A stretch of DNA of 9,629 bases from NCBI GenBank assembly GCA_009926815.1, contig RFOC01000064.1:1-9629 (forward strand), written 5' to 3'. The translations under genes were made by a program, and so were the position numbers. Positions 1 through 7,600 of the stretch are shown here, piece after piece (the stretch's first letter is position 1; each line of letters starts with the position of its first letter). The stretch comes from Planctomycetota bacterium. GTDB taxonomy: Bacteria; Planctomycetota; Phycisphaerae; Phycisphaerales; SM1A02. The notes below the pieces were generated by a model. The model made no database searches. It was given only the letters and a program-made list of their open reading frames with translations, and was not told where the DNA came from.

Positions 1-2
1 AG

Positions 3-740
3 GCCCATCGCCTGGGCATGAACACCAGCGCCACCATGATGTTCGGCCACATCGAGGGCTTCGCCGACCGCATCCACCACATGGAGCAGGTGCGCGCCTG
101 GCAGGACCGGGCCGTGGCCGACTTCGCCCGCGATGGCGGCGGCCGCTGCATGGCCTTCATCAGCTGGCCCTTCCAGCGGGAGAACACGCCGCTGGGCCGG
201 GCGAGGCACTGGGGCGAGGGCCCCGGCGATCGCCTGGAGGACCCCTTCCCCGGTGACGTGGTGGCTCGCCTGGATGGCGGCGGCTCGAGGGACGCGCATC
301 CGGAGTTCGGTCGCCGCGTGCGCATGAGCGGCAGCACGGACTACCTGCGCACGCAGGCCATCAGCCGACTGCACCTGGACAACGTCTGGAGCATCGGCAG
401 CAGCTGGGTGACCATGGGCCCCCTCGTGGGCCAGGCCGGCCTGCGGCACGGGGCCAACGACATGGGCAGCGTGATGATGGAGGAGAACGTGGTGAGCAGC
501 GCCGGCACCACGCACTGCCTGAACGAGGCGGAGATCTGCCGACTCATCCGTGACGCCGGCTTCCTGCCCGCCCAGCGCGACAACCGCTACGACCTGCTCA
601 AGGTGCACGACGGCCCGGCGAGCCCGGATCTTCGCGTGAGCGACTGGTCACGGCACCGACCGCGTCGGCTCCATGCCGAGGCGCCGCGCGAGATGCCCAA
701 GCCGGTCACGCTGACGGTGGGCTCGGCACCGGCGGACTGA
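3..740 (+). CDS. mqnC: Cyclic dehypoxanthinyl futalosine synthase MqnC, C-terminal part (5' end outside window)
   Basis: MqnC is a radical-SAM enzyme that cyclises dehypoxanthine futalosine in the futalosine route to menaquinone. The reading frame is open from the window edge (A-H-R-L-G before the first Met at 18), so the gene starts upstream and the CxxxCxxC cluster motif is not visible. What is seen is the family's C-terminal half: NTSATMMFGHIE, FISWPFQ, DYLRTQAISRLHLDN, SSWVTMGPLVGQAGLRHGAND, EENVVSSAGTTHC, EICRLIRDAGFLPAQRDNRY. These fit MqnC better than its relatives MqnE or CofH. Two oddities stand out. About 40 residues are inserted between WPFQ..NT and the DYLRT segment (about 198-332), and there is a roughly 45-residue Pro/Arg-rich tail after the usual end. 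The last 35 bp overlap the convergent membrane-protein gene. The identification is secure; how active the enzyme is cannot be judged from half a gene. Confidence 0.93.
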   Translation, partial: AHRLGMNTSATMMFGHIEGFADRIHHMEQVRAWQDRAVADFARDGGGRCMAFISWPFQRENTPLGRARHWGEGPGDRLEDPFPGDVVARLDGGGSRDAHPEFGRRVRMSGSTDYLRTQAISRLHLDNVWSIGSSWVTMGPLVGQAGLRHGANDMGSVMMEENVVSSAGTTHCLNEAEICRLIRDAGFLPAQRDNRYDLLKVHDGPASPDLRVSDWSRHRPRRLHAEAPREMPKPVTLTVGSAPAD

Positions 741-1596
741 CCGAGGGCGAACCGCCGCCTCGTGCCGTCCGGCCCCAGCGATCGTTCGCGGGCACGTCGC
801 GGCCGCATTCGGGGCAGCACCCGCCCGCGAGACGGTGCAGCGGATAGCCGCAGCGGCACCGGGGCTCGTTGAACTCCAGACGGATCACGAGGGCGCACGA
901 GGGACACGCGATGAGGCCCGATCGCATCTGGAGCCACTGCTCGCAGCGAGGGCACTGCAGCGTGGCCAGCGCCCGGTCGACCATGGCGGCCAGCCGCGTC
1001 GCCTCGCTGCGCCGCTCCCAGTTGCCCAGCGTCGGAAGCACCATGTGGGCCACCACACCGGCAAGGACCGTGACCAGCAGCCACCCCGTGCCCCGGGGAC
1101 CGTCCAGGGAGAGCACGCGAAGGGCCTCCCACGAATCGGCCAGGCAGGCGATCAGGGTCAGCAGCAGCGGCACGGCCACGGTGCACAGGGCGATGCCCGC
1201 CACCACCCGGATGAACAGCCGACGCAGGGGCCAGCGCGTGACCAGCACCACATCGGCCGCCAGCAGGGCGACCAGGATCAGGAGCAGCAGGCAACGGACG
1301 GCCTGGTCCGACTGGGACACGGATCGGCCGCCACCGGAGAGGAGCAGCATCGACAGCACGAACGCCGCCGCGGCAGCCGTGGCACCCACCCATCCCAGCG
1401 GACCGAGCAAGCCGCCTCGGAGCACGAGCGAGACGCGGGCGAGCCCGTAGGCCGCTCCCGCCGCGAACACCGCCAGCGCGAGCCGCATCGCCTCGCCGGC
1501 CGCACCCCCGACGGCCAGAACTCCCATCAGGATCACGGCCGCCCCCGTCATGACCATGACGACACCGTCGACGAGCCGGAGCACGCTCGTCCCCAT
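706..1596 (-). CDS. Six-helix membrane protein with C-terminal double zinc ribbon
   Basis: 296 residues, function unknown. Hydrophobic stretches at about residues 9-31, 37-55, 66-87, 101-119, 129-152 and 170-190 suggest six membrane helices. A soluble tail follows with two cysteine sets: CPRC (215/218) with CPSC (231/234), and CRCGY (247/249) with CCPECGR (260-264). These read as two zinc-ribbon knuckles. A tail resembling 'CGY.L..L...CPECGR' is, as I recall, common in planctomycete proteins of unknown function. The start is well supported: GGAGG lies 8 nt before the ATG, and the ATG is three bases after the ilvE stop, so it is the second gene of an ilvE transcript. The last 35 bp run into the end of mqnC on the other strand, and the final 20 residues are Pro/Ser/Gly-rich. 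No catalytic motif was recognised, so a link to ilvE function is only positional. Confidence 0.85.
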   Translation of the reverse strand: MGTSVLRLVDGVVMVMTGAAVILMGVLAVGGAAGEAMRLALAVFAAGAAYGLARVSLVLRGGLLGPLGWVGATAAAAAFVLSMLLLSGGGRSVSQSDQAVRCLLLLILVALLAADVVLVTRWPLRRLFIRVVAGIALCTVAVPLLLTLIACLADSWEALRVLSLDGPRGTGWLLVTVLAGVVAHMVLPTLGNWERRSEATRLAAMVDRALATLQCPRCEQWLQMRSGLIACPSCALVIRLEFNEPRCRCGYPLHRLAGGCCPECGRDVPANDRWGRTARGGGSPSVSPPVPSPPSA

Positions 1597-1599
1597 GCT

Positions 1600-2490
1600 T
1601 CAGTCCTCCGGAGCCTCGGTCCGCACGATGCGGTGGAACTCCTGCTCGAGCCGCTTCGTCACCGGCCCGATCGAGCCCCCGCCGATGCGTCGGCCGTCGA
1701 TGCTCGACACGCCGATCACCTCGGCCGCCGTGCCGGTGAGGAAGACCTCGTCGGCGGCAAGCACCTCCTCGAGCCGCATGGCGCGCTCGGCCACCTTCAC
1801 CCCAAGGGCCGGGGCCAGCGTGTCGATCACGAAGCGTCTCGTCACGCCGCGCAGGATGCCCGCGGTGACCGGCGGCGTGGCGATGGCGCCGTCCTTCACG
1901 ATGAAGATGTTGTCGCCGGTGCACTCGGAGACGAACCCCTCGGTGTTCAGCATGATCGCCTCGTGCACACCGGCGTCGATGGCCTCCACCTTGGCCAGGA
2001 TGTTGTTGAGGTAGTTCAGGCTCTTGATCGCCGGATCGAGGCACGCCGCGGGGATCCGCGGCCGCTTGGCCACGATGATCGGCATGCCCTGCCCGTACAT
2101 CTCGGGCGGATAGAGGTGGATGCGGTCGACGATGATGATGGTGCCGGCCCGGGGGCAGTGGTTGGGACTGAGGCCCAGGGAACCCTTGCCGCGGGTGATC
2201 ACCAGCCGGATGTAGGCATCCTTCAGGCCGCTGGCCGAGACGGCCTCGCGCAGGGCCCGCTCCAGCTCGCCGCGGGACACCGCGGGCGTCAGCCGGATCG
2301 CCTCGCAGCCGCCCCACAGCCGGTCCAGGTGGGACTTCATCTTGAAGATGCGGCCGCCGTAGACCCGGATGCCCTCGAAGATGCCGTCGCCATACAGGAG
2401 CCCGTGGTCATAGACGCTGACCATGGCCTCGTCCGGGGCCACGATGCGTCCATCGATCCACACGACCGGTCCGGTTGCCGTGAGCGTCAT
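1600..2490 (-). CDS. ilvE: Branched-chain amino acid aminotransferase (PLP fold type IV)
   Basis: This enzyme transfers the amino group between glutamate and the 2-oxo acids of valine, leucine and isoleucine, in the cytosol, using pyridoxal phosphate. The 296 residues match the usual ~300 of the bacterial/archaeal short form. Visible family marks: VYDHGLLYGDGIFEGIRVY (27-45); IKSLNYLNNILAKVEA with the presumed PLP lysine K156; EGFVSECTGDNIF with E189; TAGILRGVTR (209-218); and TGTAAEV (252-258) at the phosphate-binding end. Aminodeoxychorismate lyase and D-amino acid transaminase share the fold, but the GDGIFEGIRVY stretch and the overall match favour IlvE. The ATG at 2490 places MTLTATGPVVWIDGR at the family's normal N-terminus. 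An in-frame ATG at 2553 would add 21 unlikely residues and overlap ispH. No SD site precedes the start; a -10-like hexamer sits 7 nt away, so a leaderless message is possible. It is the first gene before the zinc-ribbon membrane protein. Confidence 0.93.
   Translation of the reverse strand: MTLTATGPVVWIDGRIVAPDEAMVSVYDHGLLYGDGIFEGIRVYGGRIFKMKSHLDRLWGGCEAIRLTPAVSRGELERALREAVSASGLKDAYIRLVITRGKGSLGLSPNHCPRAGTIIIVDRIHLYPPEMYGQGMPIIVAKRPRIPAACLDPAIKSLNYLNNILAKVEAIDAGVHEAIMLNTEGFVSECTGDNIFIVKDGAIATPPVTAGILRGVTRRFVIDTLAPALGVKVAERAMRLEEVLAADEVFLTGTAAEVIGVSSIDGRRIGGGSIGPVTKRLEQEFHRIVRTEAPED
1605..1609 (-). promoter_or_regulatory. Ribosome binding site of the zinc-ribbon membrane protein gene
   Basis: GGAGG on the minus strand, 8 nt before the ATG at 1596, lying inside the last codons of ilvE. 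It fixes the start of the downstream gene and contrasts with the SD-free start of ilvE itself. Confidence 0.75.
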
Positions 2491-2497
2491 GGGCGGG

Positions 2498-2503
2498 AAG
2501 GTA
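2498..2503 (-). promoter_or_regulatory. Candidate -10 element for ilvE
   Basis: Minus-strand TACCTT, 7 nt before the ilvE ATG. It keeps the most conserved -10 positions (T1, A2, T6) but only 3 of 6 bases overall. No convincing -35 is seen 17 bp upstream, where the sequence is TCGGAT. If used, transcription would start at or within a base or two of the ATG. This is the weakest of the four promoter calls. Confidence 0.35.
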
Positions 2504-2516
2504 CCAACGCCGGGGC

Positions 2517-2522
2517 TATGAT
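2517..2522 (+). promoter_or_regulatory. Candidate -10 element for ispH-rlmN
   Basis: TATGAT (5 of 6 match to TATAAT), 11 nt before the ispH ATG at 2534, in a 43-bp divergent gap. The predicted start near 2529 gives a leader of about 5 nt, too short for an SD site, and none is present. No recognisable -35 hexamer lies at normal spacing. Confidence 0.55.
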
Positions 2523-2533
2523 CCGAATCCCTC

Positions 2534-3595
2534 ATGAAGCTGATCCTCGCCAACCCCCGCGGATTCTGTGCCGGCGTCTACATGGCGATCGACGTGGTCG
2601 ACCAGCTGTTGCAGCTGTGCCCCGGCGAGCCGATCTACGTCTACCACGAGATCGTGCACAACCGTCACGTGGTCGAGCGATTCCGCGGCCGTGGCGTGAA
2701 GTTCATCGAGGATCTCATGGACGTGCCCGAGGGCTCCATGGTGGTCTTCAGCGCCCACGGCGTCAGCCCGGCCGTGCGTCAGCAGGCCGAGAGCCGAAGG
2801 CTGACCTCCATCGACGCCACCTGCCCGCTGGTGACCAAGGTCCACAACGAGGCGATCCGCTACGCCAAGACGGGCTACCAGATCCTGCTGGTGGGTCACG
2901 TGAACCATCAGGAGGTGGTCGGCACCCGCGGCGAGGCTCCCGACGCCATCCAGGTGGTGGAGAGCCCGGCGGACATCCCGAAGCTGGTCATTCACGATCC
3001 CTCCAAGCTGGTCTACCTGACCCAGACCACGCTCAGCACCGACGATGCGGACGTGATCATCAAGGCGCTCAAGCAGGCCTTTCCGCTGCTGAAGGAGCCG
3101 CCCTCGAGCGACATCTGCTACGCCACCACCAACCGCCAGCGCGCGGTGCGAGCCATCGCCCCGGACGCGGACCTGGTGCTGGTGGTGGGCAGCCGCAACA
3201 GCAGCAACTCGGTGCGGCTCACGGAGATCAGCGAGAACGTGGGCACCCGGGCCCGCCTGATCGACGACCGCAGCGAGCTCCGCGCCGAATGGTTCGAGGG
3301 GGTGAAGACCGTGCTCATCACGGCCGGCGCCAGCGCGCCGGAGGACCTGGTGCACGACCTCATCATGGATCTGGTGCAGCGCTTTGGCGGCGAGGTGGAG
3401 CAGCGGGACATCTACCGCGAGGAGGTGGAATTCGGCCTGCCCGGCACGCTGAAGCAGCTCATGCGGGAACGGGGCGTGGATCCCACCGGCCGCCGCGTGG
3501 TGCGTCAGGACAGCGGCCCCGCGCTCGACGCCTGGCTGCAGGATCGCCGCATCCCCCACCGCACCGTCGACCTGACCGTCGGCGCCACGGGCTGA
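2534..3595 (+). CDS. ispH: 4-hydroxy-3-methylbut-2-enyl diphosphate reductase IspH
   Basis: This is the last enzyme of the MEP isoprenoid pathway. It is a cytosolic iron-sulfur protein that reduces HMBPP to IPP and DMAPP. All three cluster cysteines are present: C12 (GFCAGV), C97 (DATCPLVTKVH) and C195 (ICYATTNRQ). Substrate-pocket residues are also visible: H42 (HEIVHNRHVV), H75 (SAHGVS), H125 and E127 (GHVNHQEVVGTRG), T166 (QTTLSTDD), S223-S224-N225 (RNSSNSVRL) and S267 (GASAPE). At 353 residues it is longer than E. coli IspH (316). About 35 extra residues follow the family's usual end near GLPGTLKQLMRERG, and their role is unknown. The ATG at 2534 is the natural start, since MKLILANPRGFCAGV is the canonical N-terminus. 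There is no SD site. rlmN follows after four bases, so the two are almost certainly co-transcribed. The MEP product supplies isoprenoid tails, including that of menaquinone. Confidence 0.97.
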   Translation: MKLILANPRGFCAGVYMAIDVVDQLLQLCPGEPIYVYHEIVHNRHVVERFRGRGVKFIEDLMDVPEGSMVVFSAHGVSPAVRQQAESRRLTSIDATCPLVTKVHNEAIRYAKTGYQILLVGHVNHQEVVGTRGEAPDAIQVVESPADIPKLVIHDPSKLVYLTQTTLSTDDADVIIKALKQAFPLLKEPPSSDICYATTNRQRAVRAIAPDADLVLVVGSRNSSNSVRLTEISENVGTRARLIDDRSELRAEWFEGVKTVLITAGASAPEDLVHDLIMDLVQRFGGEVEQRDIYREEVEFGLPGTLKQLMRERGVDPTGRRVVRQDSGPALDAWLQDRRIPHRTVDLTVGATG

Positions 3596-3599
3596 TCCC

Positions 3600-4682
3600 A
3601 TGACCCCGCGCGAGGGGTTCTTCGAGCTCGACGACGAGGGCCTGCGGGGCTGGATGCAGGCGCGCGGCCTGCCCACCTTCGCCGCGAAGCAGCTGCAGGA
3701 CTGGGTCTATCGCCGCGGCATCATCGACGCCACCGCGATGACGGATCTCTCCCGGGCGGCCCGGGACATGGTGGCGAAGGAGATGGCCTTCGAGCGGGGC
3801 GAGGTCCGCAAGCACCTGATGGCCTCGGACGGGACGCAGAAGCTGCTCATGGCATGGCCGGAGGCTCGACCCGACGGTGCGGTGCCCCTGCCGGTCATGG
3901 ATGACGAGCGGCGGACCGAGTGCGTGATGATTCCCGCCGAGGATCGCCGCACCGCCTGCGTGTCGAGCCAGGTGGGCTGCCCGGTGGGCTGCCGCTTCTG
4001 CGCCAGCGGCATCGGCGGTCTCGAGGGCAACCTCACCCGGGGCCGGATCGTGGAGCAGGTGTGGCGACTGGGTCGCCTGGAGTCGGTGGGCCGCATCAGC
4101 CACGTGGTCTTCATGGGCATGGGTGAACCGCTGGCCAACTTCGAGGCGGTCACCGGCGCCATTCGCACGCTCAATGCGGAATGGGGCCTGGGCATCGGGG
4201 CGCGTCGGATCACCGTGAGCACCGTGGGCCTGCCCGCGGCCATCCGCAAGCTCGTGGCCTTCGACATCCCCGTCACCCTGGCCCTGAGCCTGCATGCGCC
4301 CACCGACGAGCTGCGCCGGCAGATCATCCCGTGGGCGGAGTACAGCACCATCCCCGAACTGCTCGAGGCGTGCCACGAGTGGTTCCGCAAGACCGGACGC
4401 GAGATCACGCTGGAGTACATCCTGCTCGGCGGCTTCAACGACGCCATCGAGCACGCGGTGGAGCTGGCCCGAGTGGCGCGGACCATCCGCGCCAACGTGA
4501 ACCTGATCCGCTGGAACGAGGTCGCCGACCTGCCCTGGCACCGGCCCTCCACCGAGCAGGTGCACGCCTTCCAGGACACGCTTCGCACGCGCGGCGTGAA
4601 CACCCACATCCGCGCCAGCCGTGGCCGTGACATCGCGGCCGCATGCGGCCAGTTGCGGCACGAGGCCCGCAAGGCCTGCTGA
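3600..4682 (+). CDS. rlmN: Dual-specificity 23S rRNA/tRNA adenine-C2 methyltransferase RlmN
   Basis: A radical-SAM methyltransferase that makes m2A at 23S rRNA position 2503 and, in characterised relatives, at tRNA position 37. The [4Fe-4S] motif CxxxCxxC is at C127, C131 and C134 (VGCPVGCRFCASG). The methyl-relay cysteines of the RlmN/Cfr mechanism correspond to C120 (RRTACVSSQ) and C349 (DIAAACGQL). Other marks are GMGEP (173-177), ITVSTVG (204-210), LALSLHAP (227-234) and LIRWNEV (302-308). The 360 residues are near the family norm. RlmN is preferred over Cfr because the sequence shows canonical RlmN features and the gene sits with housekeeping genes. It begins four bases after ispH with no clear SD site, so translation may depend on coupling to ispH. 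Its TGA is separated by one base from the stop of the convergent IOR-like gene, with no room for a dedicated terminator. Confidence 0.96.
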   Translation: MTPREGFFELDDEGLRGWMQARGLPTFAAKQLQDWVYRRGIIDATAMTDLSRAARDMVAKEMAFERGEVRKHLMASDGTQKLLMAWPEARPDGAVPLPVMDDERRTECVMIPAEDRRTACVSSQVGCPVGCRFCASGIGGLEGNLTRGRIVEQVWRLGRLESVGRISHVVFMGMGEPLANFEAVTGAIRTLNAEWGLGIGARRITVSTVGLPAAIRKLVAFDIPVTLALSLHAPTDELRRQIIPWAEYSTIPELLEACHEWFRKTGREITLEYILLGGFNDAIEHAVELARVARTIRANVNLIRWNEVADLPWHRPSTEQVHAFQDTLRTRGVNTHIRASRGRDIAAACGQLRHEARKAC

Positions 4683-4683
4683 A

Positions 4684-7600
4684 TCAGGTCGAGAGGCGCT
4701 CGCCCCGCATGGCCTGGGCGGTCCAGCCCCGCACCGTGGCGGCGGCCACCCCATGCAGTTCACCGGCCACCGCCCGATCGTGCAGCAGGTCCAGAGCCTC
4801 GCTGAAGGCCACGGCCAGGCCCGGTTCCGACACGGCACGGGAGCACAGTTCCACCACCGCGTCTCGCAGGTCCCTGGCGGCCGGACGCCCCCGCACGCCA
4901 TGCGGCAGCGCGTGCCCCACCGTGCGGAGCAGCCGTGCGGGCCAGTCGCTGCTGCGGAAGTCCAGCCGCACGAAGCGACCCAGCAGCGTGCCCTCCACCC
5001 GATAGAGGAATCGCCGCTCCATGCGATCCCCGCGCGCCGGCCGGACATCCAGGCGGCGTCGCGTGAGCCGTCGTTGCTCGGGACTGGTGCACATGGTGGC
5101 CACGTAGACGCTGTCACGGACCAGCATCGCCTCCGCCAGGGGAAGCACGGCCCGCTCCGCCAGCCCGGGCACCGCCAGCAGTCCATCGACCAGTCGCGCG
5201 TACGCCTCGGCGTAGCTGACGCCGCCCCAGAGCCAGCAGCGATGCAGGCCGTTCACCAGATCCCGCTGCGTCTGCAGCATGGCCGGGTCACGCCGCCAGG
5301 CATTCGTCCTGCGCAGCAGCTGTCCGAAGAGCGGCCGGAGACGCGCCGCCGCACGGTTGCCCAGCGGTCCGCTTCGGGAGATCTCCAGCAGGAATCGCCG
5401 CACGAGCGCCACCGGATGATCGGGATCTCGCCGGGGTGCCGGTTCCTCGCCCGGGGCCCACTCGGCGGCCAGGGCGCGGCCATAGAGCATGGCGTCCAGG
5501 CAACGGCCGAAGCCCCGCTGCTCCGCACGACGCAGCGCCGCCTCGAGCGCCTGCACCGACACCGGGACCAGGCCTCGCTGGAACGCGACGCCCAGCAGCA
5601 CCAGATCGGTGAGTCGATCCGTGAGGAAGGTGCGGCGGCAGACCGTGGCGATGTCGCGCACCCATCCATCGCCGGGTCGGCAGGCCAAACGCACCGCCTC
5701 GTCGAGCTCCCGCGTGGCACGCACCCTCGCCTCGTCCACCTGATCATCCAGGGGTCCGTCGTTGGCGACGACCCAGGTGCGATCGGGATCGGCGACCCGC
5801 AGGAACGGGTCGGGCCCGATCGCGCGGAGCGTCTCCACGGCGTCCATGCCCAGCAGCAGATCCGCCTCGCCATAGGGCGTCTGAGCGGCCAGCGACGCCT
5901 CGCCCGCCTGAAGCCGCGTGAAGAGCACCTGACTCCAGGCGCGGCGGCCCGGGCCCACCGGCGTGGTCTGGAAGCTGGACTGGACGCGGTACCCCATGGC
6001 GCGACCCGCCTCGCACAGCACCCATGCGGCCAGACCCGGCGCATCGCCTCGCCACCCGGCCAGATGGGCGCGCCATCGGCCCGCCTCGGCGTGAAGGAAT
6101 CGCGGCAATCCCGGCCGCGGTGCGCCCGGCTCCAGTTCCGGCGGCCGTGGCGGCTTGGTGCGGACCACCTCCACCTGCTCGAAGAGCGGCCGCACGCGCA
6201 GCTCCAGCCGCCCCTGTGCGCGGTCCTGCAGCACCTCCATGGTCCACTCGGTGCGCAGCGGATTCGAGCCACGCTCGAGCCCCTTCTCGACCATGACCTC
6301 GGGAGGCGCGGGACGCACGTCGCATGCCGCATCGGCGCTCCAGATGGCTCGCTGCATGGGCACGAAGCCCAGGCGATCGGCCTCCGCCATGGATCGGTCC
6401 AGGGCAGCCACGTCTCGACGGGCGGGCGGGCCATCCTGCGCCACCAGCACCGTCAGGCCATCGCGCAGCGCCGCTCCTCGCAGCAGTTCACGGAAGGCCG
6501 GACGGTCATTGAGATCGCCACGGAGCGTCTGGACGGGTGAGGCGGCATCCGCGGGCACGACGGCGCGGGCCAACCGCTCGGGATCGGGACCGGGCTCGTC
6601 GCCGAGATCGCAGACCACCAGCACGCGCGGACGCGTCTCCCTCGCCCCCTGCCTCACCGCCGAGACGCCCTCGGCGACGAAGCGCCGCCGGTCCCAGAGT
6701 TCCACCGTGGCCACGCGCTCGGCGGCGGGCGGCGGCATGCCCGGCGTCCAGACCACGGTCGGGGCCTCCTCGGGCAGCAGCGGTCGCTCGGACAGCGCCT
6801 CGGCGACCTCCATCACCATGCCCCGCACCGCGGCGATGGCGCCGCTGGCTCCCAGACCCTCGCCACGATCCGGAATCCGCCAGGATTCGAGGCGTGGATC
6901 CAGCCTGGCCAGGCGACGCTCGATGCTCTGCCCCGGTCGCACGCGCGCCAGCAGATGCACGATCTTCCGGGCCAGGATGCTCGGTCGCGTGCCGTCGTTG
7001 ATCTCCAGGCGAGGCACGTCCTCGCCGTCCGAGGGCAGGTCATCCCACCACAGGCTGGCCAGCCGCTCGCCACCGCGCCGACCGGCCTCGGCCACCTTCA
7101 GCACCGAATCGGCCACGCTGCCCGGACGCGGCTCCAGCACCACCACGTTCGCGCAGCGACCCAGCAGCCGCACCACGGAAGCCTCATCCAGCGGATGGGC
7201 CAGGCCGACGGAGAGCATGGGCACGCGACCGGCCAGCCCCAGTTCGTGCAGCAGGTGACGGGCCGCCAGCGCACAGGGTCCCACCGCCAGCACGCCCCAG
7301 GGCTCCAGTTCACCGGGCGAGGGAAGGCTCGCGAGGCGGTTCAATTCCAGACGCCGCGCGACCGTGAGCGCGTCGGCCCCCTCGGGAATGCCCACGCCTC
7401 GCCGATCCCGACGCATCTCCAGCGCCGCATCGACGCGATCGAGCATGCGGTTGGGACGCATCGCGAGCGTGTCCAGCGAGCGGAGCAGGCTGACATGCGC
7501 CGCGATCGCCACCGTGGTGCCGCCGCTCTCGGCCATCCGGAACGCGTCGATGACCGCGTTGCGAAGACCCTCCAGGTCATCCGGCGAGAGACAGGCAATG

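Noticed and set aside
587..2317. 576-residue minus-strand frame across ilvE, the membrane protein and mqnC
   Set aside because: It is out of frame with ilvE and the membrane protein, Arg/Gly/Pro-rich, and has no domain.
2491..2553. Upstream in-frame start for ilvE at 2553
   Set aside because: It would add 21 residues not seen in the family, overlap the ispH start and consume the divergent promoter region.
835..3603. 922-residue plus-strand open frame antisense to the membrane protein and ilvE, then out of frame across ispH
   Set aside because: It is composed of His/Arg/Gln/Gly-rich low-complexity sequence with no family motif, and it overlaps three well-identified genes. Long spurious frames are expected at this GC content.
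3459..5186. 575-residue minus-strand frame across rlmN and the end of the IOR-like gene
   Set aside because: It is antisense to rlmN, which has all its catalytic residues, and in the wrong frame for the IOR-like gene.
4621..6540. 639-residue plus-strand frame antisense to the IOR-like gene
   Set aside because: Its composition is typical of a complement-strand shadow, with no motifs, and the minus-strand frame shows clear domain similarity.
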